A DNA stretch of 11,892 nt, taken from NCBI GenBank assembly GCA_015491205.1, contig WFWI01000015.1, positions 1 to 11,892 of the forward strand. The letters are read 5' to 3'. Below the pieces are notes generated by a model. It made no database searches. It was not told the origin of the DNA and worked only from the letters and a program-made list of their open reading frames with translations. Within the stretch, counting starts at the first letter, position 1. Each line of letters opens with the position of its first letter. Both the position numbers and the translations under genes were made by a program. The stretch is from Candidatus Microgenomates bacterium. GTDB lineage: Bacteria; Patescibacteriota; Microgenomatia; UBA1406; GWC2-37-13. Shown here piece after piece: positions 1-7,451 of this stretch.

Positions 1-2
1 AG

Positions 3-983
3 AGTTTTTTGGCAAAGCTGGCAAATTTTGATGGTGTACATTATCTTAAAATTGCAAAGAATGGTTATGATCAATATGAACAGGCCTTTTTTCCTCTTTA
101 TCCTGTTCTGATAAGGCTTCTTTCTCCAATTTTTTTTGGAAATTTGCTTTACTCAGCAATCTTTCTTTCAAATGCTAGTTTAGTTCTGGGAGCAGCCCTT
201 TTTTATAAAGTTTTACAAAAACATTTTGGTGGAGAACAAGCCTCTTGGGCGCTTTTATTTTTCCTTTTTTTTCCAACAGCATTTTACTTAAGCAGTGTTT
301 ACACAGAAGCGCTCTTTTTTTTGCTTTTTTTTGCAGGATTTTATTTTTTGGAAAAAGGGAGGTTGAAAGAAAGTTTTTTATTTTTTTATCTTTTAGGACT
401 CACCCGCGTTGTTGGGGTCTTGGCTGCACCAGCAATAATTCTGTATGATAAAGGTAGAAAAAAAAGCTTTTACCTGGCGGCTGCGCCAATTTTGGGTCTT
501 TTAACATATATGATTTATCTTTATAAAACTACTGGTGACCCTCTTTTTTTCTTCACTTCCCAGCCTGCCTTTGGGGCGAACAGGTCTACAACTTTTGTTC
601 TATTACCTCAAGTGTATTTTCGATATCTTAAGATATTTTTTTCTGTACCTCCTTCTTTTCCATTGTTTGTTGCTTTTTTGGAAGTGCTTTTTTTCTCAGT
701 AGTTTTTTTGGCATTAAGTTTATACCTTTTTGGTATCATAAAGAAAAGGGTGTTTACAGGGGCAGAATCAGCATTTTTACTCTTTTCCCTAGCAGCTATT
801 TTAATGCCTACTCTTACAGGCACTTTTTTGTCCATGCCTCGTTTTACTCTTCTATCATTTAGCTTTCTCATTTTTTTAGCAAAGATTCGAAGAAAAGGGT
901 TTAAAATATTATTGCTACTTATCTTTGTGTTTTTGCGAATAGTATTAAATTTTCTTTTTGCTCAAGGCTATTTCATCTCTTGA
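3..983 (+). CDS. PIG-V-like polytopic membrane glycosyltransferase (5' end outside window)
   Basis: The frame is open to the left edge, and a conserved FDGVHYL motif lies within the first visible residues, so the TTG at 9 is probably internal and the true start lies outside. The FDGVHYLKIAKNGY and FFPLYPVLIRL segments match the luminal-loop signature of PIG-V/GT39-type dolichyl-phosphosugar mannosyltransferases (W/F-D-G, then IA..GY, then FFPLYP). The rest is a chain of very hydrophobic Phe/Leu-rich segments, at least seven, separated by short basic loops, with no soluble domain. Known members transfer a sugar from a polyprenyl-phosphate donor on the outer membrane face; donor and acceptor here are unknown. 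It ends in TGA 3 bp before the PBP2 gene and in the same frame, so the two are probably co-transcribed, which would fit cell-envelope polymer synthesis. Family placement is fairly secure; the substrate is not. Confidence 0.75.
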   Translation, partial: SFLAKLANFDGVHYLKIAKNGYDQYEQAFFPLYPVLIRLLSPIFFGNLLYSAIFLSNASLVLGAALFYKVLQKHFGGEQASWALLFFLFFPTAFYLSSVYTEALFFLLFFAGFYFLEKGRLKESFLFFYLLGLTRVVGVLAAPAIILYDKGRKKSFYLAAAPILGLLTYMIYLYKTTGDPLFFFTSQPAFGANRSTTFVLLPQVYFRYLKIFFSVPPSFPLFVAFLEVLFFSVVFLALSLYLFGIIKKRVFTGAESAFLLFSLAAILMPTLTGTFLSMPRFTLLSFSFLIFLAKIRRKGFKILLLLIFVFLRIVLNFLFAQGYFIS

Positions 984-986
984 CCT

Positions 987-2642
987 ATGTTTAGAGCTGT
1001 TCCAAAAAAAAAGGTTACAGAATCTAATTTAGCGTTTTGGAGCCCTTGGAGGGTTTTGGACAAAATTTTCATCTTTGGCATTTTGTTTCTTTTCTCTTTT
1101 TCATTTATAACTCTTTTTATTAGGCTATTCTCATTGGCAGTAGTAAAAGGAGACTATTATAAAAGACTCTCATCTCAAAACAGGTTAAGGGAAATAATCG
1201 TGGAAGCTCCAAGAGGAAGGTTGTATGATAGGAAAGGGTATATAATTGCGGAATCTCAAATAGATGAAGAGCAAGGAAAAGGATTTAACAGAATAAGAGC
1301 AAAACGGATTTACCTTTTTCCTTATGCTTCTCATTTTGTTGGGTACGTCCAGGAGGCCAGTAGACAAGAAGTTAAAGACTCGCCTTGTTATTACAAACCC
1401 TTTTTAGGAGATAGGGTAGGAAGAGTAGGGGTTGAAAAGATTTTAGACTGTATTTTAAGAGGGAAGAACGGAAGAAAACTTGTGGAAGTAGATGCATTTG
1501 GAAGAAAAGTTAGAGAGATCGCATTTTACTCTCCTAAGAAAGGGTTTGATTTGAGGTTGTCGCTTGACGTTAAACTGCAAGAGGCAGCAAGAGAGGCTAT
1601 TTTTAAAAGAAATCTTTCTAACAAGAAAGTGGCTATTGTTGGGTTAAAGCCCTCAACCGGCGAGGTTCTTCTTTACCTTTCTTATCCTGATTTTGATCCA
1701 AATGATTTTGAAAATGGTAATGAAAAAATTAAGGAATATATCTCTTCCAAAGACAAGCCTCTTTTTGATAGAGTGGCAAAAGGAGTTTACCCGCCAGGTT
1801 CTACTTTTAAACCTTTTGTTGCTTTGGCGGCTTTGGAAGAAAAAATTGTTGATGAGAGAACCTTGATTGAAGATACAGGGGTAGTACAACTTGGTCCTCA
1901 GACTTTCGGAAACTGGTACTTTTTGGAATATGGAAAGACAGATGGTTTGGTTGATATAGTTAAAGCTATAAGCAGGTCAAATGATATATTTTTTTACAAG
2001 ACAGGAGAGAGATTGGGTGAAAAAAAGATACGCGATTGGGCAATAACTTTTGGCTTTTCTAAGCTTACTGGGATAGGGTTTGACGAGAGATCAGGCATAG
2101 TGCCTTCAGATTTTTGGAAAAGGGAGACTATAGGCAGCCGTTGGTATTTAGGGGATACGTATAATCTCTCAATAGGCCAAGGGTATTTACTTGTCACTCC
2201 TTTGCAGCTTGCTGTGGCAACTGCTGCTATTGCCAATGATGGAAATCTTTGCCGTCCAATTCTTCTTAGGCCAGGGCTTACAAAGCAACTTCCCTTCTGG
2301 GCCAAAGAGGGGGTAGAGAAGTTTTCAACTCCTTCCTGTACAAAAATTAAGCTTTCAGAGAAAAATTTAAAAATTGTAAAAGAAGGAATGCTTAAGGCTT
2401 GCCAATCAGGAGGCACAGCTTTCCCCTTTTTTGACTTTAAGGTGAATGTAGGGTGCAAAACTGGCACAGCCGAATCAGACAGACCCTCAGGCCTCCCTCA
2501 CGCTTGGTTTACAGTTTTTGCTCCCTTTGAAAAGCCTGAAATAGTGCTGACTGTTTTGGTAGAGGAAGGAGGTCAAGGCTCTGAGGTGGCAGCGCCTATA
2601 GCACGGGATATTTTGGAGTTTTATTTTGGAAGGGAAGATTGA
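987..2642 (+). CDS. mrdA: Penicillin-binding protein 2, peptidoglycan D,D-transpeptidase, compact form
   Basis: This 551-residue protein is predicted to cross-link peptidoglycan on the outer face of the membrane. A basic N-terminus is followed by one membrane anchor (about residues 26-52). The start of the dimerisation domain shows EAPRGRLYDRKG (73-84), and FPYASHFVGYV is at 111-121. The transpeptidase domain has the nucleophile box S272-T-F-K275 inside GVYPPGSTFKP, a wording typical of PBP2 rather than FtsI. The second box appears as S331-N-D333, an SxD variant of SxN, and the third is K491-T-G493 in GCKTGTAES. The segments GFDERSG (364-370) and GDTYNLSIGQGY (389-400) also match PBP2. Only about 20 residues join the two dimerisation-domain motifs, far fewer than in E. 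coli PBP2, so the pedestal/head region is strongly reduced. The ATG is 3 bp after the preceding TGA, with no visible Shine-Dalgarno. No rodA or mre gene is in the window. Confidence 0.92.
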   Translation: MFRAVPKKKVTESNLAFWSPWRVLDKIFIFGILFLFSFSFITLFIRLFSLAVVKGDYYKRLSSQNRLREIIVEAPRGRLYDRKGYIIAESQIDEEQGKGFNRIRAKRIYLFPYASHFVGYVQEASRQEVKDSPCYYKPFLGDRVGRVGVEKILDCILRGKNGRKLVEVDAFGRKVREIAFYSPKKGFDLRLSLDVKLQEAAREAIFKRNLSNKKVAIVGLKPSTGEVLLYLSYPDFDPNDFENGNEKIKEYISSKDKPLFDRVAKGVYPPGSTFKPFVALAALEEKIVDERTLIEDTGVVQLGPQTFGNWYFLEYGKTDGLVDIVKAISRSNDIFFYKTGERLGEKKIRDWAITFGFSKLTGIGFDERSGIVPSDFWKRETIGSRWYLGDTYNLSIGQGYLLVTPLQLAVATAAIANDGNLCRPILLRPGLTKQLPFWAKEGVEKFSTPSCTKIKLSEKNLKIVKEGMLKACQSGGTAFPFFDFKVNVGCKTGTAESDRPSGLPHAWFTVFAPFEKPEIVLTVLVEEGGQGSEVAAPIARDILEFYFGRED

Positions 2643-2644
2643 AG

Positions 2645-2691
2645 AAATTCCAAACAAAATTAGCCTTAGCTAGTTGGAAGGTTAGAAGGTT
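2645..2691. repeat. AT-rich intergenic repeat, copy A (inverted relative to the copy at 10510-10602)
   Basis: The spacer between the converging PBP2 and oxidoreductase genes holds the phrases AAATTCCAA (2645-2653), AAACAAAATTAG (2652-2663) and GTTGGAAGGTTAGAAGGTT (2673-2691). The same three phrases, in the same order, occur on the opposite strand at 10602-10510: the first two exactly, the third with one mismatch in 19. The second copy has extra sequence between the phrases. No T-tailed hairpin that would serve as an intrinsic terminator is visible here. Confidence 0.7.
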
Positions 2692-2733
2692 AAAAAGTTT
2701 GAAAGTTTTTAAAATTTTCATTCTTTTCGGTTT

Positions 2734-3450
2734 TTAGAATTTCTCAAAATGTAGGTTTTCTTTTGGTACGCCCAGTTCCAAAAGCATATTTTTTAAGTCT
2801 TCAACTGCTGCTCTACCACCGCAGATGTAAAAGTCTGCTTTGTTGACTAAATCTTTCAGATATGGCAGTGCTGCTTGCTGGATTCTTCCCTTAAGATATG
2901 GAGAAGAAAGGTTGCCCTCCTCGCGCGATAGGCAAACAAAGTATTTAAAGGAGCTTACCTTTTGTATTTTTTTAAATTCTATCTCTAACCCTTTGTAAAC
3001 ATCAGCTTTTTTCTTTAATCCCCAAAAGAGAAAGACCTTCTCAGGCCGCCTTTTTGTAAAGTGAGTCAAAAGCATGGAGCGGATGGGAGCAAGTCCTGTG
3101 CCTGTTGCTAGAAAAATTTTTGGTTTGTTATTATCTTTAAAAGTAAAAAGCCCAGCTGGCCCTGAGAATTTTACCGTCTCTCCTAGTTTAAGACTTTTTA
3201 AATATTGCGAGCCCAGGCCATCGGGCAAGATCTTTACCATAAGCTCAACCTTGTTTTTTTCTGTGGCTGGCGAGGCAATAGAGTAAAGCCTTCTTACAAC
3301 CTGGTTTTCTTTTATTGGCACCTCAAGGATTATGTACTGACCAGCGGAAAAGTTTATCTCTTTTGGTTCCACAAGCTTAAATTCAGCAAAAATAACCTCT
3401 GGGTTAAGATACTCCTTTTTTTGTAGAATCGCAGTGAATTGGGATAACAT
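2734..3450 (-). CDS. FAD/NAD(P)-binding oxidoreductase of the ferredoxin-NADP reductase superfamily
   Basis: This is a soluble protein of 238 residues from the chosen ATG (3450-3448). It has the two-domain layout of ferredoxin-NADP(+) reductases. The FAD-binding beta-barrel carries the R-x-Y-S motif as RRLYSIAS (residues 53-60), preceded by FSAGQYIILEVP. The NAD(P) domain has ATGTGLAPIRSML (115-127), the ICGG motif (199-202) and a C-terminal HFEKF. No cysteine cluster for a [2Fe-2S] centre is present, so the protein must pass electrons to a separate partner, which is not identifiable here. A TTG 18 bp upstream would add six residues, but those codons are made of the intergenic repeat phrase, so the ATG is preferred. 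Neither start has a clear Shine-Dalgarno. The gene is downstream of the large ATPase gene, across a 147-bp spacer that is likely to carry its own promoter. The superfamily is certain; the physiological acceptor is unknown. Confidence 0.88.
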   Translation of the reverse strand: MLSQFTAILQKKEYLNPEVIFAEFKLVEPKEINFSAGQYIILEVPIKENQVVRRLYSIASPATEKNKVELMVKILPDGLGSQYLKSLKLGETVKFSGPAGLFTFKDNNKPKIFLATGTGLAPIRSMLLTHFTKRRPEKVFLFWGLKKKADVYKGLEIEFKKIQKVSSFKYFVCLSREEGNLSSPYLKGRIQQAALPYLKDLVNKADFYICGGRAAVEDLKNMLLELGVPKENLHFEKF

Positions 3451-3456
3451 AAAAAA

Positions 3457-3550
3457 CTCAAATGTCAAAACTCAAAACCACAACTTAAAACTCAAAACCA
3501 GATTTGAGATTTTAGCTGTGGTTTTGACATTTGAGATTTGAGTTTTAAGA
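3457..3550. repeat. AT-rich repeat mosaic with inverted and direct repeats
   Basis: CTCAAATGTCAAAAC (3457-3471) is perfectly inverted as GTTTTGACATTTGAG (3521-3535). AAAACTCAAAACCA occurs directly at 3467-3480 and again at 3487-3500, a 20-bp period, and AAAACCACA (3474-3482) pairs with TGTGGTTTT (3517-3525). Beyond it, to 3597, is more low-complexity sequence of TTAATC/AATCGT phrases. It lies between two genes of the minus strand. It could fold when transcribed but has no U-tract after the stem, so a terminator role is unproven. Confidence 0.7.
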
Positions 3551-3597
3551 TTTTATTTTACTCATTAATCTTTAATCGTCAATCGTTAATCTTAAAT

Positions 3598-5973
3598 TTA
3601 CAGTCTCGCTCTCTTAGCTATCTCTGCTTCTACAATCTCCCTTGGTCTGCCGTATTTAAGCCTTGACAGCTCAACTATGGCTTTAGCAATTTTTTCGTTT
3701 GCCTGTTTTCTGTACTCTTTCATATCTTTTGTAAGATCCACTGAGAAGGGTGGCACAGGCTCGTTGTGGACAATTGTTTTCATGTAAGCGTGGAACCTTT
3801 CAATGTTAATAAGGTCAGTTTCAGTAAACACAGGCTGAAATTCCCTTTGTAAGTAGTTGGCGTCTGTTACTCCGACTCTAAAGGCTATAAGCGTTCCAAC
3901 ATTTCCAAAAACTGCGTTTTTGACTTCCTCCTCCATTTGCCCAATAAACTGGTTTGCTACAGTAAGATTTAGCCTGTATTTTCGCGCCTCAGAAAGGATT
4001 ACAGCAAAATCAGGGGTGGCAAAGTTTTGAAACTCGTCAACATAAAGGTAAAAATCGCGGCGCTGCTCTTCTGGAATTTCCTGGCGAGACATGGCAGCAA
4101 CCAGAATTTTTGGAATTAACACAAGCCCTAAAAAGTTTGAATTTTCCTCGCCAAGCTTTCCTTTTGAAAGGTTTATAAGAAGGATTTTCCCCTCATCCAT
4201 CACTTTTCTGAAATCAAAGGCTGATTTAGATTGTCCTATTATGTTTCTTATTGTTTTGTTTGTCACAAACCTACCAAATTTTGAAACGATGTAGTCCAAA
4301 ACCTCTGACTTGTGAAAGTCTGAGGTGCGGGCAATCTGGTCAGTCCAGTAGCGCTTGACAACAGGATCTTTTACTTTGGGAAGGAGGGAGTTTACATAAT
4401 TTGGATCGGTTAAGGCCCTTACCACCTCAACAAACGTGGCGCCAGGCTCGCTCATAACTGTTAACATCGCATTTCGCACAGCGTGCTCAAATCGAGGCCC
4501 GACTATTCCAGTCCTTTGCGGATCGTAAAGCTTATACATCAAGTTTATGACTGCTGTGGTCATAAAATGTTGCTGTTCTTCAGTATAGGCTTCCATAATG
4601 TTTAGTCCCATTGGGCGTTCAGTGTCTGAGGGGTCAAAGTAGATAACATCTTCTGCCCTATCGGGTGGGATAAATTTTAAGAGGTCCTCAACGAGATCGC
4701 CGTGGGGATCTATTACGCAAACACCTTTCCCTGCTCGAATATCCTGCCGGGCCATATCATGAAGCAGCACTGATTTTCCAACACCAGTTTTACCGATTAT
4801 ATAAACGTGTCTTCTTCTGTCCTCATGGGTAATATGAACAGGTCTTCTTATGCCTCGGTAGTAGCCATAGCCGATAAAAGTCCCGCCTTCCTGGGGTACT
4901 TCAGGCGGCACAGGCGCAGTCTTTGCTTTAAGCCAGGCTATATAGGGTGTTTCAACGGTTTTGTTGGGGAAGTGAAAGATTCCAGCCAGCTCATCGTTTG
5001 AGAGGATGGAGATGCTTTTTGCAAAGGGAAAGTCAATGATTGGGAAAAATTTGTAAATAAAATTGAGCATAAAGCCGCCTTGGAAGAGGATCTTTGCTGA
5101 GGTAAAGGAATTGAGAGGAGAGTTGAACTGGGTAAAGGCTGTCTTTATGTTTTTAAGGTGGATTTCAGCTGATTTTTTCTCAGGCGAGGATACGACAAAT
5201 CTTATACAGGTTTCAAACCCAGGCTGGCTGCATTTGTCCTCAATTTTTTCCAAAGTTTTTTGATCGGTTTTAAACGTGGCCTTTTCAGGATCGGACTCCT
5301 TTTTCTTTTGAGAGGCCACATAGGATTTTCCCTGCTCTTGCCACTTTGAGTCAGCCGGCCTTATTAAAACCTGGATTATTGCCCCTTCCTCATCTTGCAT
5401 TTTTGAAAGGGCTGAGGTTATGGCAGCAAGCGGGTCAGTTGGAAGTTCTTTGTAGGTTTTAAGTGGAAAGTAAGGTTCTTTTTTCAAAACTAAGGCCCCA
5501 AAGGCAACCTTTCCATTTTCGGTGAAAATATTTGGCTCCTCCACTCTTTTAAGATCAGCAGTCGGATAGTAGCTATAAATGGTCTTTTCCACCACATCAA
5601 TAATTTTTGAAGGTGCAGAAACGTAGAAGCGAATATCAGCCTTTTTTGCCACAATTTCAAAAGCAATGACATCATCAACCTCCAAAAACGACCAAACCCC
5701 ACCCTTTTTAAAGACAGTGAAAGAAGAAAGCATTTGGGAAACAGAGTCTATTTTTACCTCATTATCCTTTGGTACTTTTACTTCCAAAGTTATCATCTCA
5801 AGTGAAACCTGCTCACGTTTTTTAAGCTTTATTAAAAGAATAAGCAGGTAAACGAGTAAGAAGGATAAAACAGCTGAAACCACGAGAAGCAAAAGGGCCA
5901 AAAGAACAAAAAAGGCTCGATCTAGAATCACGGCGTAGTCAACAGTTGGCAAATTTGGGCTTAGAGTTTCCAT
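3598..5973 (-). CDS. Membrane-anchored VirD4/TraD/HerA-like ATPase (type IV coupling protein family)
   Basis: This 791-residue protein has a 33-residue hydrophobic segment (about 18-50) followed by KLKKR, placing the remainder in the cytoplasm. Residues 55-345 form a large region with no motif I recognise. The motor domain follows: Walker A GKTGVGKS at 394-401, then VIDPHGDLVEDLL (420-432), an alpha-rich insertion (about 465-590), and Walker B FYLYVDEFQNF (641-651, acidic pair D646-E647). The sensor-like TVANQ is at 671-675. This arrangement is typical of VirD4/TraD coupling proteins and HerA-type DNA pumps, hexameric ATPases that drive DNA through membranes. A VirB4-like ATPase gene lies at the right edge of the window, but no relaxase or mating-channel gene is near, so DNA uptake or another transport role is as likely as conjugation. 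Its ATG is only 37 bp from the divergent gene at 6011, and no Shine-Dalgarno is visible. Confidence 0.88.
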   Translation of the reverse strand: METLSPNLPTVDYAVILDRAFFVLLALLLLVVSAVLSFLLVYLLILLIKLKKREQVSLEMITLEVKVPKDNEVKIDSVSQMLSSFTVFKKGGVWSFLEVDDVIAFEIVAKKADIRFYVSAPSKIIDVVEKTIYSYYPTADLKRVEEPNIFTENGKVAFGALVLKKEPYFPLKTYKELPTDPLAAITSALSKMQDEEGAIIQVLIRPADSKWQEQGKSYVASQKKKESDPEKATFKTDQKTLEKIEDKCSQPGFETCIRFVVSSPEKKSAEIHLKNIKTAFTQFNSPLNSFTSAKILFQGGFMLNFIYKFFPIIDFPFAKSISILSNDELAGIFHFPNKTVETPYIAWLKAKTAPVPPEVPQEGGTFIGYGYYRGIRRPVHITHEDRRRHVYIIGKTGVGKSVLLHDMARQDIRAGKGVCVIDPHGDLVEDLLKFIPPDRAEDVIYFDPSDTERPMGLNIMEAYTEEQQHFMTTAVINLMYKLYDPQRTGIVGPRFEHAVRNAMLTVMSEPGATFVEVVRALTDPNYVNSLLPKVKDPVVKRYWTDQIARTSDFHKSEVLDYIVSKFGRFVTNKTIRNIIGQSKSAFDFRKVMDEGKILLINLSKGKLGEENSNFLGLVLIPKILVAAMSRQEIPEEQRRDFYLYVDEFQNFATPDFAVILSEARKYRLNLTVANQFIGQMEEEVKNAVFGNVGTLIAFRVGVTDANYLQREFQPVFTETDLINIERFHAYMKTIVHNEPVPPFSVDLTKDMKEYRKQANEKIAKAIVELSRLKYGRPREIVEAEIAKRARL

Positions 5974-6010
5974 TTATAAAATGATAAAATAATATTGTGG
6001 TTTTGCAAAT
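5974..6010. promoter_or_regulatory. Compact divergent promoter region
   Basis: Only 37 bp separate the start codons of two divergent genes. Plus-strand TAAAAT (5985-5990) could be a -10 box for the gene at 6011. On the minus strand, TTTGCA and TATCAT are spaced by 17 bp and end 7 bp before the ATG of the ATPase gene, which would give a nearly leaderless mRNA. The boxes match consensus only in part; the assignment rests mainly on position. Confidence 0.4.
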
Positions 6011-6430
6011 ATGAAAAGGTTTAAAAAATACAAGTTCCATTTTATCTTTTTTTTAGGTTTTGTTCTTGTTATTTTAAATCTAAAAGCAAGCAAGCGGCTT
6101 TATTTTGGTTATTCACTTCTTGAAAATCCAGGCGATAGTCAATGGGAGGCGGTCTTGGAAAGTTTAGAGAAAAAAGAGCGGGAAAAGTATTTTGTCTGTT
6201 GTGTGGAAAAAAGCATAAAGGAAAAGTTGCAAAAAAGTGAGCAAAAGGATCGGGAGAAGATTGCAAAGCTTGACCAAGGTTTGAAGCTTAATCCTTATAA
6301 CTGGCAGGTTATGCTTGAGCTTGCGCGCCTTTACAGAAAGCAAGGAGATGAAAGGAGGGTGGTTGAGATTGAAAGAAAGCTTAATGATCTTTTTTCTGAT
6401 ATCAATACAATTAAAAGTTTAGCACGGTAA
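6011..6430 (+). CDS. Small membrane-anchored TPR-like protein, function unknown
   Basis: This is a 139-residue protein with a basic N-terminus (MKRFKKYK) and one hydrophobic segment (about residues 10-26), read as a signal anchor, so the rest probably lies outside the membrane. The body is highly charged. The segment around residues 88-123 (LDQGLKLNPYNWQVMLELAR and onward) has the spacing of a tetratricopeptide-like helix pair, with an NPYN turn and LARLYRKQGD, suggesting a protein-protein contact surface. Two adjacent cysteines occur in YFVCCVEKS. It is the first gene of the + strand run up to 9780 and ends in TAA 3 bp before the acylphosphatase ATG, in the same frame. I do not recognise a specific family beyond the TPR resemblance. 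Confidence 0.65.
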   Translation: MKRFKKYKFHFIFFLGFVLVILNLKASKRLYFGYSLLENPGDSQWEAVLESLEKKEREKYFVCCVEKSIKEKLQKSEQKDREKIAKLDQGLKLNPYNWQVMLELARLYRKQGDERRVVEIERKLNDLFSDINTIKSLAR

Positions 6431-6433
6431 CCT

Positions 6434-6733
6434 ATGGTAAAACAAGCTCATCTTTATATTAAAGGTGATGTTATTGGAGTTGGGTTTCGCGCTTGGACGC
6501 GGATGATGGCTAAAAAAGTGGGCGTTGGCGGTTGGGTAAGAAACGTTTATGACAAGCCTGAAATTTTTGGAGTGCATGGAGGAGTTGAGGCAGTAGTACA
6601 AGGGGAGGAGGAGAAGGTAAAGGAGATGATTGAGCTTTTGAAAAAAGGGCCGGAAACTGCCCACGTTGAGGAGGTGGAGGTTTTTTGGGAGGAGCCAAAG
6701 GAGGTGTTTGAAGATTTTGAGGTGAGGAAATAA
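6434..6733 (+). CDS. acyP: Acylphosphatase
   Basis: The protein is 99 residues, close to the family norm of about 90-100, and should be a small cytoplasmic alpha/beta enzyme that hydrolyses acyl phosphates such as acetyl or carbamoyl phosphate. The first signature is GDVIGVGFR (11-19), with the phosphate-binding arginine at R19; the usual Gln of V-Q-G-V-x-F-R is Ile here. The second is GGWVRN (32-37), with the catalytic asparagine at N37. The R-to-N distance of 18 residues is the same as in characterised enzymes. A G-x-V-E-A-V-V-Q-G-E strand and a helix of charged residues follow, as expected. The ATG has no Shine-Dalgarno and follows the previous TAA by 3 bp, suggesting translational coupling; only one base separates its stop from the GTG of the ComF gene. 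Confidence 0.93.
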   Translation: MVKQAHLYIKGDVIGVGFRAWTRMMAKKVGVGGWVRNVYDKPEIFGVHGGVEAVVQGEEEKVKEMIELLKKGPETAHVEEVEVFWEEPKEVFEDFEVRK

Positions 6734-6734
6734 G

Positions 6735-7424
6735 GTGATTGAGAAAATTCTTGAAATATTTTTGCCCACCTTTTGTGTCTCCTGTGGCAGATTAGGTAGG
6801 TCCTTTTGTTCTAATTGCTTTGAAAAGCTCAAAACTTATCCTGCAAAATACTGCTTTTATTGTAAAAAACCCTCTTTTTTAGGCTTTACCCACCCACGTT
6901 GCAGGAAGAAATCGTCCTTGGACGGAGTCTTTTCCCTTTTTTATTACAACGAGCCGTTAAGGAAGCTTTTAAAGGCTGTCAAATACAGGCGGGCACACAA
7001 AGTTTTTAAAGATTTTTTAAATTCTCTACCAGAGGAGGACTGGCAAAGGGCAGGAGAATTCTTTAGGTTAGTAAAAGGCGCTATTCTTGTGCCAATCCCA
7101 CTTCACAGGGAAAGGCTTCTTGATCGTGGGTTTAACCAGGCTGAGATTTTGGCAAGTTTTTTAGAGCTAAAATTCGGGCTTTTTAAAAAAGATCTTTTGC
7201 TTCGCAAAAAGGACAACCCGCCCCAAGCTTTTATCAGAGGAAAGCTCAAGCGCTATCACAACACGCGTGGACTTTTTGAAGTAAAGGATGAGGTTGAAAT
7301 TCCAAAAAGGATTATTCTGGTTGATGATGTTGTAACAACAGGTAAAACTTTGGAGGCAGCTGTGTTTGCCTTGCGCAAAAAAGGGGCTCTAAAAATTTTT
7401 GGGTTTACCCTTGCCAAAGGGTAG
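6735..7424 (+). CDS. comF: ComF family phosphoribosyltransferase-like protein
   Basis: The 229-residue protein has the full ComF layout. The N-terminal zinc-ribbon region shows C14-x2-C17, C25-x2-C28, C40-x2-C43 and C56. A conserved VPIPLHRERLLDRGFNQAE block (119-137) follows, then the substrate-loop region PPQAFIRGKLKRYHNTRGLF (162-181), then the PRPP-binding loop IILVDDVVTTGKT (193-205). A Lys sits where Ala or Ser is usual after TTG. ComF proteins are needed for DNA uptake in competent bacteria and are thought to act with the ComFA helicase on incoming single strands; their enzymatic reaction is unsettled. The GTG start is supported by AGGA at 6725-6728 and by beginning just after the acylphosphatase stop. 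Together with the coupling-type and VirB4-like ATPases in this window it hints at DNA uptake. Confidence 0.92.
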   Translation: MIEKILEIFLPTFCVSCGRLGRSFCSNCFEKLKTYPAKYCFYCKKPSFLGFTHPRCRKKSSLDGVFSLFYYNEPLRKLLKAVKYRRAHKVFKDFLNSLPEEDWQRAGEFFRLVKGAILVPIPLHRERLLDRGFNQAEILASFLELKFGLFKKDLLLRKKDNPPQAFIRGKLKRYHNTRGLFEVKDEVEIPKRIILVDDVVTTGKTLEAAVFALRKKGALKIFGFTLAKG

Positions 7425-7451
7425 TTAATATGATAGGCTATAAAGGAAAGC

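Noticed and set aside
981..989. TGA read as glycine (code 25), which would fuse the glycosyltransferase and PBP2
   Set aside because: Long genes throughout have no internal TGA, and TGA ends proteins at sensible family lengths at 2640-2642, 9778-9780 and 9896-9898.
1994..2467. 157-residue open frame on the minus strand
   Set aside because: It lies wholly within the PBP2 transpeptidase domain, has no family features and is a shadow of that gene.
3451..3468. Upstream TTG start for the FNR-like oxidoreductase
   Set aside because: The six extra codons lie in the intergenic repeat phrase, add nothing to the family domain and have no ribosome-binding site; the ATG at 3450 fits better.
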